The notes under the pieces are model-generated. The model made no database searches. It was not told the DNA's origin and saw nothing but the letters and a program-made list of their open reading frames with translations. The position numbers and the translations under genes are program-made. From contig NC_135568.1 of the NCBI RefSeq assembly GCF_964340395.1, positions 2,912,501-2,976,500 of the forward strand: a DNA stretch of 64,000 bases, read 5' to 3'. How positions within the stretch are numbered: the stretch's first letter is position 1; every line of letters begins with the position of its first letter. This document shows, piece by piece, positions 26,316 to 55,738 of this stretch. The stretch is from Glandiceps talaboti (Eukaryota > Hemichordata > Enteropneusta > Spengelidae).

Positions 26316-27776
26316 CTTAATATCATGAACCATACATTTCTAACCCGAAGAGACTGAGCTCCTCTCCATCGGTGGAGCCAAAGTTCCTCAGACAGAACCC
26401 TTTGACGCCAGAAAGAACTATTTGCGTTAGTATCTTTGAATAAGGATCATGCATTTGTTCACTAGGGGAAATCACGTCTCAGTTAATATGAGAATGAAAC
26501 ATCTAATTTGTTTAGCACGGCAACAAGAATATAATATTACGTGAGGAGAAAACTAGTTAAACCCCAAATAACGTCATTAACGTTATATTATGAGTGCTAT
26601 ATTTTCCGAGTGACGTTTAGATGGATTATACTAGTGGTCAGAGTAATACTGATATTTAATCGATAATGCATGTATTTAGTTTGCCCAGATAATGTAGTCT
26701 ATGTGTTATTTTGGTGATGCAATATATTTCTTGTACATTTATTAGAGCCGATATGAGCTTCACACATCCGACAATTATCCCGGATGTTCAGGAAACCATG
26801 GCAAAATAGCATGTGTATATATACCCTAAGAGTATATTTATCAGTTAAATCGTCGATATTGAATCACGAAAGCCACGGAAATAGCTTACACCTTGGAATA
26901 ATGTATTTATTTGGTCACGAAATCAACACCTGTGGATCATGTTCTTAATAAAGTTTGAACCAGATATTTATGTGATACTTCTTTCTTTCTTTTAAGACTT
27001 TGAAGAGTAGTAGTAGACTACCTCAAAGTGTGACTATGTAGAGACTTATATACTGTCTTGAACACGTTCAAAGCATTACTAACAGAAGTCATGTTACGCT
27101 AAACCATGTTAAGCTGCATGATTGGATCGTTGAGCACGAAATGGCCTAAATGTATTTTGCTGTATTACAACTTTATCCATGGAGGTGTATCGCAGGAATA
27201 AATGGCCGTTCAATTCTCTACAGATTCTGTGATTTAAGACAAATTTGACCTCAAAAATCGAAGTCGATATCAAAATCTGTAGGTTATCTAGGTATAATGC
27301 ATACATGGTTATGAGACACTGGGGAATTAAACACAACACTCTATGCTAACAAGAAATAATAGTATAAATTATATACGTTCGTGATTTTACTCTTTCAGCA
27401 ATTGGATTATGTACAGCCATTGCACTTTTTTTTATTGAATACATACATTTACATTAGGTTTCGATCGTTAATGTCAAGTTCTATGCTAAACTCCATCAAA
27501 CACAGCCTTTGAATGTCGTCGTGTGTAGGGTTTCTGTGGTAATGATCAGTGCATGACATTGTATTGCTAAATGACCTCCGTCTTGACTTGTGCAAACAGG
27601 TGGCTACGTATACACATATTGACGTTGTCGTGACGTTACGAGTGTATTTTATTTGTGTACTGGCTTAGGAATAATATCAACATGGAGCATGTGACATTTG
27701 CGTACTTGATTTCTGGTCTTGAAGATCGATCCCATGATGTTTAGGTTGTGTCCGGGGGTTTTTTAAGTTACACAAC

Positions 27777-28148
27777 AAGGCGTAAAAAATGTGTGGTTCC
27801 AATTACATTTGATTTTAAAATAGGTGGTGTAGGTAGATTTTTTATTTTATTTTTTAATTTCTTTTTTCATGTGTGAGTATCTAGTTCAGGTAGTTATCTT
27901 TTTTTTCATGTGTGGGTATCTAGTTCAAGTAGTTATGTTTTTCTGTTGTTTCCATATGGTCTCTGTGTTATTGGCTTCTTCTCATCAGTTGATGTCAGTT
28001 TCCGCATCCACTATTTCTTGCGAGACTTCACAATTTTCGCGATTTTCTTATTTTTTTCTCGAATATGTAAAAAAATTTTAGGATCGGCGTGAAAAACTAG
28101 GTGTGGTCAGGTAACCGGAACCAAACAACTTTTTTTATTTGGCCTAAT
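27777..28148 (+). mobile_element. MITE copy 1
   Basis: Matches 55348-55738 in the same orientation over most of its length, for example TTGATGTCAGTTTCCGCATC and GGAACCAAACAA. The ends are imperfect inverted repeats: GTGTGGTTCC near the left and GGAACCAAACAA near the right, plus a GGCCTAA end. No transposase is encoded, so it is non-autonomous; the superfamily is uncertain. Confidence 0.72.
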
Positions 28149-28454
28149 CATGATTTCTGTGGTGATTCGTTCGATTTGAGAGAGATTGAAGATGTGGTTG
28201 AAAGTTAACGAGAGCTATGTTGATACTATCAGTTTTTCACTCATACTTCTATCTTAGCTTTGAAGTAAAAGTTCACTTTGTATTAAAATTAGTACATAAG
28301 CCACATGATGAATGATATACTAGTAACCAAAGTCAAAAGTAATGTTGATATATTTTACAGTGAAATTGGGGGTACGTTTCGATAATAAAAGGAAATACAT
28401 GTGTAGATTGTTGTCCTATTTCGACAGTTTGGACAATATGACAACCAATTAAAC

Positions 28455-28560
28455 TACACTTTGGTACCAAGTTTAAAAATTACAAAACCCAAGTGCATCT
28501 ACCTGTAGCGTGTGTACACTTTGGTACCAAGTTTAAAAATTACAAAACCCAAGCGCATCA
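28455..28560 (+). repeat. 45-bp sequence repeated with 60-bp period
   Basis: TACACTTTGGTACCAAGTTT... to ...AAAACCCAAG occurs at 28455 and again at 28515, with one or two differences. Confidence 0.9.
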
Positions 28561-28565
28561 AATAA

Positions 28566-28695
28566 TCAATTCATATTTACCCTGACCACTGTGGGAGGTT
28601 TATTTTATCAGGAGCTACAGTTTAGGTATTACGATAGATAATCCCATAGTCCTTTGCGTCTGAGCATGCTCAGTCTGGATTGCAAGTTCCCTATT
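28566..28695 (+). repeat. Dispersed repeat, copy 1
   Basis: From AATTCATATTTACCCTGAC to GCAAGTTCCCTATT it matches the reverse complement of 49613-49748. It contains the 14-bp palindrome CTGAGCATGCTCAG. Non-coding; probably a short interspersed element or MITE. Confidence 0.8.
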
Positions 28696-30113
28696 CATAG
28701 GAAATTAGTTGCATAATACAAATAATCGTGATCAGTTATGTAGTGCAGTATAACTTTTGTGACCTCCTATTGAAACATCGCAAGGAATTTTAATTGAGAT
28801 CCCTATGCATTATTTTCTAAATATTTCATTATTGTATTACAGTAAGAATAATTATATACATATAATTATACATTACCAGTAATATTAAATCGGCATCCCC
28901 TTGGTGACTTAAGACGCCTTTAGAAGCAACAATATTTAATTTACATCAAAATGTATCTCAACAATTGGAACCCCTCCCCCGTGTTTGTAATATCTCTTAT
29001 ATTTCACCAAATTTGTGCTTCTTAATATCATGTTATGTTACTAAAGCACTCTCTTTTATTTATTAATTGTTTGAGGTTTTTACTTACTCCCAACGAGACC
29101 AAACACGTACATCATCATAATTAAATTTAACTAATTTTTTATATCAATCATCACTAACTATACACATATGTATCATTAAATTGTTCTGTGAACGGAAGGA
29201 CGTTCTCGAGATCTCCCCTCGGTCGTTTGAGGATTAATTTGTGAAAGCTGTCCGTGATTCTGTACGACTGTCATCACATAATGATTGCTTGGACTGTCAT
29301 AATTTGGCGCCAGACGATGTCCAATTCTTGGCAATAATGATCATCTACACTGGTTATGACCTTCAACATCGAACAATTCTGTTCATGTAAATATTGACTG
29401 GAATTGGGCTTTCTAATGTTGATTGTTGTATTGAAATCGCTTTTCTGAAGCCCCTTGTGATTTTCATTTATCTTTCTTCATCGTTTCTATACAATGTTTT
29501 CAATAGGGACTTACAATCATAGGAAACCACGATTTAAACTAATTATGTATCTAACGGACCCACTACAAACCTTCCAATTATAGACGTCACCGCTCATTAT
29601 CATATTACGGAGCTGCATGTGACATGAGCAATATTCAAATGATTTTTGAAAGCAAGCGAGGCTTCATTTACCCGGTCAAATTTATCGGGAAATTGTAAGC
29701 ATGGAAATTGCATCGGTTTACGATTGTGATGTTTGCAGTTTTCTGTAATACAAATCAGTCCAAGAAAAAGTCGTCCTCAGACAGCAAACATATCATGATC
29801 ATGCAGCTAACGTATCACCAAGTCTCGGGAGAGTAGACCTACTTAGGAGATATCGCTGAGATGTTCGTAAAGGCTTAAGTAAACGATTGATTCCCCCAAA
29901 TCGAAGGATGCTATCGCTGTTCTCTGAATTCTCCTCACATACTTTATCAAAAACAAAAGTCAGTGCAGCAAACGGTGCAGCTATGGTTGGTTGATACGGA
30001 TCATTGCTGTGTGAAACTAAAGTCGTGATTCCAGCTGTTGCAGTTTCCAAGGACGACTGATAATAAAAACAAAAAAACAGTTAAACCTGAAGTCCAGGAA
30101 TAGTTACCAAAAT

Positions 30114-49131
<19,018 letters not shown>

Positions 49132-49612
49132 AGGTTGATAATACATACAACAGTCAGTGATTCACTTCAACAACTGTACACATTTCTTGGTTTTATACTT
49201 TACACGTTAAGTAACATTGTCTGCTGAGTATGCGAATGTTCCCTTCAGGAGTGATTCCTTATGATTAATAGATATACGTCTTCGACCAAAGATTGTCACT
49301 CCGTGGATAACGTCTTAAAGACGTCTTCGACTACCACTCCGTGGACCTAAGGTTGTCACCCCGTCAATAACGTCTTAACATTCAATGATTCAAATTCTTG
49401 ATGTGTTCATTTTAAAGAGAAGTTATTGATTTACAGGATTATGTATGGGAATCTGCACAGTTAGTCAAAGACATTAGTTAAAATGTAAACACGAGTATTT
49501 ATATTGGTAATTATTGACATCTTCTGCAGTGAAATTGAGTGATACAAAAAAAATGGCTGATGCTACAGATATTTCTAATCGACTATTGAGCTTTTAATAT
49601 GTAGACAACAAC

Positions 49613-49748
49613 AATAGGGAACTTGCAATCCAGACTGAGCATGCTCAGATACAAAGGACTATGGGATTATCTGTGGTTATCGTTATACCTTATCTGGAGC
49701 TATCAATAAAAAAAACCCTCCCACAATTGTCAGGGTAAATATGAATTG
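49613..49748 (-). repeat. Dispersed repeat, copy 2 (inverted)
   Basis: Reverse complement of the repeat at 28566-28695, including the CTGAGCATGCTCAG palindrome. It differs from it by several substitutions and small indels. Confidence 0.8.
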
Positions 49749-50011
49749 AAAATTCGTGGTTGTAAACAATGTAACAGTATTGTTTGCAATACCGATTCAT
49801 TAGAATTTATTATCACATTTCCTATGATGCAACATTCAACATGGCGGGTTTGCAAGTTCCCTATTGCTAAGCTAGCGATATTATCTTGCGATGTTTCTCT
49901 CTACAATCACACCTGGACTCATAATAACAGACGTTTCATCATATCAAACACTGCCAATATTGATCATACAGTAGAATGAGCCAATTATGATGTAAATACC
50001 ACTATCACTGG

Positions 50012-50150
50012 TATGGTGGGTGACACTTTGCAATCCAATAAGTAAGACCTAAGTGGAAATTCATTCAGTACATAAGATCCAAGTATGGTGGGTGATCATG
50101 GCACTTTGCAATCCATTTAATACGTAAGACCTAAGTTGAAATTCGTTCAG
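50012..50150 (+). repeat. Diverged tandem duplication of about 75 bp
   Basis: TATGGTGGGTGA... CACTTTGCAATCCA ... GTAAGACCTAAGT ... AAATTC.TTCAG occurs at 50012 and again at about 50085, with small indels. Confidence 0.8.
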
Positions 50151-51927
50151 CCTGCAAGACCTAAGTCAGATAAAGCAGACATGGTTGATAAAACTGAAAT
50201 TGTCCCACTCTTTAGGTAGAATAAGCCTAAAGGACAAATTTCCCTGAAAATCAAAGTGCTTGTGAAGTCTTGTCCATTGTTATTATGGAATGTTAAAAGT
50301 TATGTAGGGTTCACCGTTTTATTTTCAAGATAATCGTTAATCTTTCATTTGCCCACAGTATGTGGCGGCCATATTGAATTCTAAAATTACTAAATTTTGA
50401 TATCATTTTGACCTCTATTTCAAAAGTGTGTACGGTGAGCCTAAACGGTTTTGTTGTTGATTTTAATTGAGAATAAGTTTTGCTTTCGTGAAACAAAGTA
50501 AAGGAAACGTTTAACGAGTTTAAAGAGGTTATTTCCATGGTGCATTCTAATTTATTAAGAACAAAGTGAAGGTATTACCTAAGAAAGAAGCAAGTACGAA
50601 TGTATTAATGTTTCTTGAAGTGTTATCCACCACTGTTTGCAAAGGAAAGTACACAGTTGTTGTTTTTTAAGCTTGAGGAACCCTGGTAACAGGAAGGGGG
50701 GAATCTGGTAAAACTGGTAAATTCAATAAAAAATCTGGGTCACTTAAACAATGTTTTTGTGATGTACAAGGAATTCGTGCATATTGTAAGCAGTCACATG
50801 TTTTCACAACATTGTCAATTTGCTATTTGTATATGTATTCATATTTGTATTTCTGAATCATATTTTATATTCAACATGTCGCTCTCATATTTTCCATATT
50901 CTTACTATGCAGTAAGATCTTTAAAACTATTTGAATTTTCTTTAAATTTAGGGGAGACAAGAACAATACAAAGAGTGGTATCTACTTGAATATGTACATG
51001 CACCTTATTACGTAATAAAATGCAATAAATTACTATTTACTTTTTAATCAATGACAACAACATATTTCGACTCTAAATTACTTTTCGAAAGTTATACTTT
51101 TTAGACAGTGGAGCCAATGACTTCCTGTTTACCAAGTATGATTTTTACATTACTAGTTTTATTAGTATAATAAAAAAATAGCATATTAAATTGGCTGATG
51201 TTGGAAATGCAACTTTAAATACGATGTATGCATACAACCATTTGCATAATATTTCCAAGATACTGTGTATCAGGATATAAATACACTCTCACATATTTAT
51301 CAAGTGTAGTAATCTATAATTTATACCCAAATGTATGTGGTCAAAATATGGAAAATAGACCAAGCCTCGCCTAGCCTACGAAGAAAATTTCGCGTCAATG
51401 TATCAATAATGGTGACCTATACATTGACCTCTATATAATTAGTGTACAGTTAGGGCGCGCCACTCAACAAAATCTTGACAATTTTCCCGTAGTGAAAATG
51501 CAACATGCAACGAGTAGACAGACCGACTTGTAAACTCGTGGTGGGACAGAAGGAAGTTCAACACGCACATGCCATATCCCGGGTATGTAGGGGATCACGA
51601 AAGCCGAGTGAAGTCGAGGAGGACTTGAAAAATCACAGATATAGAGCTAAATTTCTTGCATAAATCATGGAATTGCAAGACTATACCCTTACGGAAAGCA
51701 TTCAGTTTAAATCTGGTCTACTCTATCGTACATATATTCATAACAACCTTTCAAAACACAGTTGACATTCACAAGCGGCTTTTGATTCTTTATGGTAGAA
51801 TTAAATCGCAAATTGTACACCACGGGCGTAATTTCAAAACTTTGTACGATCTTGCTTGACTTACCTTTACTTGAACCTACTTGCGCTTGCCCTACCTTTA
51901 GTTGACTCTTGACTTGACCTAACCTGA

Positions 51928-52923
51928 CAATTTAGAGGGTGGGCAAGGGGTATTTTCGCACTTCGTAATCGGGCCATTTAATTTTTCGTTATTTGTAAAA
52001 CATTGCAATATTATATAAATAGTCCGTAAAATCGTAATTCAGTGGTCGGCGTACTGCGTAATCACTGTTTATTTTGATACCACTGTAGAGTAATTATATG
52101 AAGGATTCAATACAAGCACCACTAAACGCGATCTGTCCTATATTCGTATACCCAGGACTTTGCAAAAATAGCAGTCACCGTATCAGAATACAATGTGTAT
52201 TCTTCTTCTTTGCTTTTCCTTTTTTTTTTTTTGGGGGGGGGGGGGTCCCAGGCCCACGAAGGTCAAAGTTTGTCGATGGAAAAGGAAAGAATGAATGTCC
52301 CCTTTGAACTGGGGAATTTAGAATATTAAAAGTACAATGAAGGTCATTCGTTTAATTGTCGGCCAATGTCACGGGATATTCATCAGCTCAACGCGAACAT
52401 GCAATGTTGTAAATTACGTGATTCGTTAAGTTTAATACTGGATGGATGTATGATGAACAACGCGGTATACCGGTAGTTCACTAGTTGCTTCAAAGGTATT
52501 AGACTGTAATGGGCTATTTAAATTTCTGTAATTGTACGTGTATTTATGTTTTACAGATTGATATGATTTTGTTTAACACCGAGCTGTGCATCACCGTTTC
52601 AAAACAGATCCCCGTGGGTTCCCGTTCCGAATATATGCGCGTACTATTCACTGTTTCGATACTTAGTGGTATGGCATACAAAATTATACATTGTACATGT
52701 ACTACCATATGTTATTCATTCACATATTGCTCTATATTTTCATTGAAAAAGCAATATTTCTATTTTGAATAGAAGTGCGTATTTTTAATCAGACGATACG
52801 TCAATGTAGCACTGAAGCGCATACTTTCGGTCCCGTTTTTTTACCTCCGTACTTTGTAATTCAACACTTGTTATTTTTTTCTGTACATCGTTCTTGGGAA
52901 ACCCTTGCCCACCCTCAATTTAG
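51928..52923. mobile_element. hAT-like non-autonomous DNA transposon (980 bp)
   Basis: The element spans 51936-52915. Its ends are inverted: AGGGTGGGCAAGGG on the left and CCCTTGCCCACCCT on the right. Direct 8-bp copies of CAATTTAG flank it (51928-51935 and 52916-52923). An 8-bp target duplication with a GGTGGGCAA-type terminus is the hAT signature. No transposase is recognisable inside; the open frame at 52509-52772 is unidentified. A G run at 52233-52245 lies within it. Confidence 0.8.
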
Positions 52924-53134
52924 AATGGAGTTGTAGAGAGTACAAATAGCGAACACTGAATGCATGCACTTATGAAAATAATATTCAATAACTGTGCTAT
53001 AAACTTCAGCAACATTTCCGAAGATCTCAAAGCTGATGGAATCACGTGCACGGTGTATTATTTTCATACCAGTAACGCTGTACCATCAAATAATGTTGGA
53101 AGGAATAACTTTCAGGTGAAACCATTTGACAATT

Positions 53135-53171
53135 ACACACACACACACACACACATTCACTCACTCACTCA

Positions 53172-53213
<42 letters not shown>
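53135..53213. repeat. CA microsatellite with CACT patch
   Basis: CA copies, then about five CACT copies, then about 20 CA copies. Confidence 0.95.
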
Positions 53214-53215
<2 letters not shown>

Positions 53216-53333
53216 ACAAAAAATCTATAACATCGACATATTGCAGTCTAACTCGGAGTATTCAACTTAAAATATCGATAAACTTGTTTTACTCACGATT
53301 GCTGAACTATTCAGTGACGACGATGCTGCAACA

Positions 53334-53790
53334 AAAATGTTCATTTGGCAAGTGCCAAGTCCAAGTATTTTCAGTCAAAGTTCACAAAAAATGTTCATTT
53401 GGTAAGTGCCAAGTCCGCGTATTTTCAGTCAAAGTTCACAAAAAAATGTTCATTTGGTAAGTGCCAAGTCCGAGTATTTTCAGTCAAAGTTCACAGTTAA
53501 TACTGTCCAAGAGTGCACATATTTCACTCTACGTACTATACCTGATGTCAGGCAACGGCCATTTACCGTATACGCACTCTGTGCCAAGTCCGAGTATTTT
53601 CAGTCAAAGTTCAAAGTTAATATTGTCCGAGAGTGCACACATTTCACTCTACGTACTATACGGTATACCTGATGTCAGGCAACGGCCATTTACCGTATAC
53701 GCACTCTGTGCCAAGTCCGAGTATTTTCAGTCAAAGTTCAAAGTTCATATTGTCCAAGCGTAGTGCACACAGTTCACTCTAGTTCAAACC
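53334..53790 (+). repeat. Minisatellite with two unit lengths
   Basis: The core GTGCCAAGTCC..GTATTTTC followed by AGTCAAAGTTCA begins at 53352, 53406, 53461, 53581 and 53708. The first spacings are 54 and 55 bp; the later ones are 120 and 127 bp. The long units add a segment with GTGCACA.ATTTCACTCTAC and GGCAACGGCCATTTACCG. Confidence 0.9.
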
Positions 53791-53995
53791 CATTTACAGG
53801 TTAACAACAAGCACATTTAGCCCAGGAATAGGAGCACGATAATTAAAAACGTGTTTTCGCTTCAATTCCAGTCCGGATAGAATGTCCGTTCTTAGCGTAC
53901 CTGGCCCTGGCAGAATTGAAAACCTGGTACAGTGCACTCTGGTTGTGGCTGCAAATATTATCATGGGGACATGCCCAAATCCAACTTGACTATTG

Positions 53996-54538
53996 TTTTC
54001 TTTTTTGCTGTTACGTTTACTGTTGTTTATTCTTTTATGAGCGCTCGTTCCATACGAGAGCTCACCAAAGAACAAAGGACAGTAAACGCAACAGCAAAAA
54101 AGAAAACTCGCTCTGCACACTACACCGGATTTTAATTAAATCAGACTAATTAATATTGGCCCAAATCCGGTCCACCGCGCCACAACGTGCAGAACGCGTT
54201 TTCTTTTTTGCTGTTCAATGCTTTGTCGTTTGTTCTTTTGTGAGCGCTCGTTCCATACGAGAGCTCTGTACAACCGACATTTGTAATAACTGCCGACATT
54301 TGTAATAACGCCGATATTTGTAATAAAATCACGTTTACACATTTCGCGCGATCGGTTTATACAAATATCGGCAATTATTACAAATGTCGGTTGTACATCT
54401 GTACGTGAGCTCACCAAAGAACAAACGACAGTGAACGTAACAGCAAAAAAGAGAACGCGCTCTGCACACTACACCGGATTTTAATTAATCAGACTAATTA
54501 ATTTGCCCAAATCCACCGCGACACAACGTGCAAAGTGG
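53996..54538. mobile_element. Tandemly duplicated foldback element with nested insertion
   Basis: Unit 1 (53996-54198) is a hairpin of about 52-bp arms (TTTTCTTTTTTGCTGTT.CG... against its complement) around TTCCATA, followed by a tail starting GCACACTACACCGGATTTTA. Unit 2 (54199-54538) repeats both parts but is interrupted at 54267-54397 by another inverted-repeat element. No protein is encoded. Confidence 0.82.
54267..54397. mobile_element. Short MITE nested inside foldback unit 2
   Basis: About 131 bp with matching termini: TGTACAACCGACATTTGTAA at the left and its complement at the right end. GAGCTC stands before it (54261-54266) and again shortly after (54407-54412), while the uninterrupted unit 1 has GAGCTC once at the same place. 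Confidence 0.8.
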
Positions 54539-55347
54539 GGGTTCTAACACGTGTTACAAGTTTGGCTTCAAATAATAAGTATGTGCACTGACAGTGAATA
54601 CAAATCTGATTGGCAGAAACTCAAGAGTGAATGTGATTGGAAGAAACAAAACGAAAAGCAGGAAACTTCAGACTTATGTGCAATTACATATATAGGGCGA
54701 GTTCAGGATATAAATATTTTGCGACCCGTTAGCTAAAATGTCCACATCGCTGTCTTGTAACTAACTGTGCTAGGTCAGGTCTTGTCTACTACGAAACTGC
54801 ATACTGGCTATGTTTACCTCAATATCCAGCCATACGCCAACCGAACGTGTTAATTCTCTAGTCTGTATTTATATTCCTCATAATTCACTGCCAACTAATT
54901 TACATGCAAATTAAACCCTCACTAATTTATATATAACGTACGAATATTTTGTCTTCGGGTCAATCCTAGGTCAATGTCCAGGTTAATCCTAGGTCACGAG
55001 GAGTCTTCACTTTCTGACATGACACTGTATCGATATCTACTGCATAATTGTACTCGAATAACCCTGTACTGTGCGCCCTCATCGATCACATAAGGCTAAC
55101 CTTTCGTTGGTAGTGCGACGCTCCGTGTTAACGCGAAGCCAGGTGGGACGCTCCGAGGACTGTAGATGTCCTAATATTACTTAATCTTTATATTCATCTT
55201 TATATTGTTGAATACGGAAGGCATTCAGTTTAAATCTGGTTATACGATATATTACCGAAGAGGTTCATGTTAAAGTTTAGCAATAAATCCGATAATATAA
55301 GTCTGGCATGTTGATTTGATATTTCACAGCTATGTATATAACACTGC

Positions 55348-55738
55348 TTAGGCCTAATACAAAAATTGTGTGGTTCTGATTACGCTCAATTTTAGAATAG
55401 ATGGGGTAGGTAGATTTTTTGTTTTATTTTATTACTTTTCTTTTCTGTGTGAGTGTCTAGTTCAGGTTTTCTGTTGTTTACCGAATGTTTTCTGTGTTGT
55501 TTATTTCTTCCTATCAGATGTACAGCCATTACAAATTGGAAGAAGTTTCTTTTGTCTTTTTTAAGTTGATGTCAGTTTCCGCATCCACTATTTCTCATGG
55601 GACTTCACAACTTCTGTAATTTTATTTTTCTTCTTCTCCCATATCGTTTATACTATACGTAAAAAAAAGTTTAGGGTCGGGAGTTAAACGCTAGGTGGGG
55701 TTGGGTAACTGGAACCAAACAATTATGTGTTTAGGTCT
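55348..55738 (+). mobile_element. MITE copy 2
   Basis: Second copy of the element at 27777-28148, same orientation. Its ends are inverted repeats (TTAGGCCTAATACAAAAATT on the left; AATTATGTGTTTAGGTCTTA on the right). It has about 60 bp in the middle that copy 1 lacks, and copy 1 in turn has a duplicated ATGTGTG.GTATCTAGTTCA segment. Confidence 0.72.

Larger units (their letters stand above)
49132..51927. other. Region after the receptor gene
   Basis: No gene recognised. It has possible polyadenylation signals AATAAA at 49705-49710 (inside a dispersed repeat) and 50725-50730, a dispersed repeat copy and a diverged tandem duplication, listed separately. Confidence 0.5.

Noticed and set aside
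25884-26357. Long open frames on both strands encoding THTYIH or MYVC repeats (also at 22.5, 32.8, 34.3, 40.2, 45.8 and 61.2 kb)
   Set aside because: They are translations of TACA, GACA and CA microsatellites, open in several frames at once.
29799-30050. Minus-strand frame just upstream of receptor exon 1
   Set aside because: No recognised family and no splice or promoter support; more likely the receptor's upstream region.
53334-53790. CRISPR-like array
   Set aside because: The units are tandem with similar, not unique, spacers, and the context is an animal genome.
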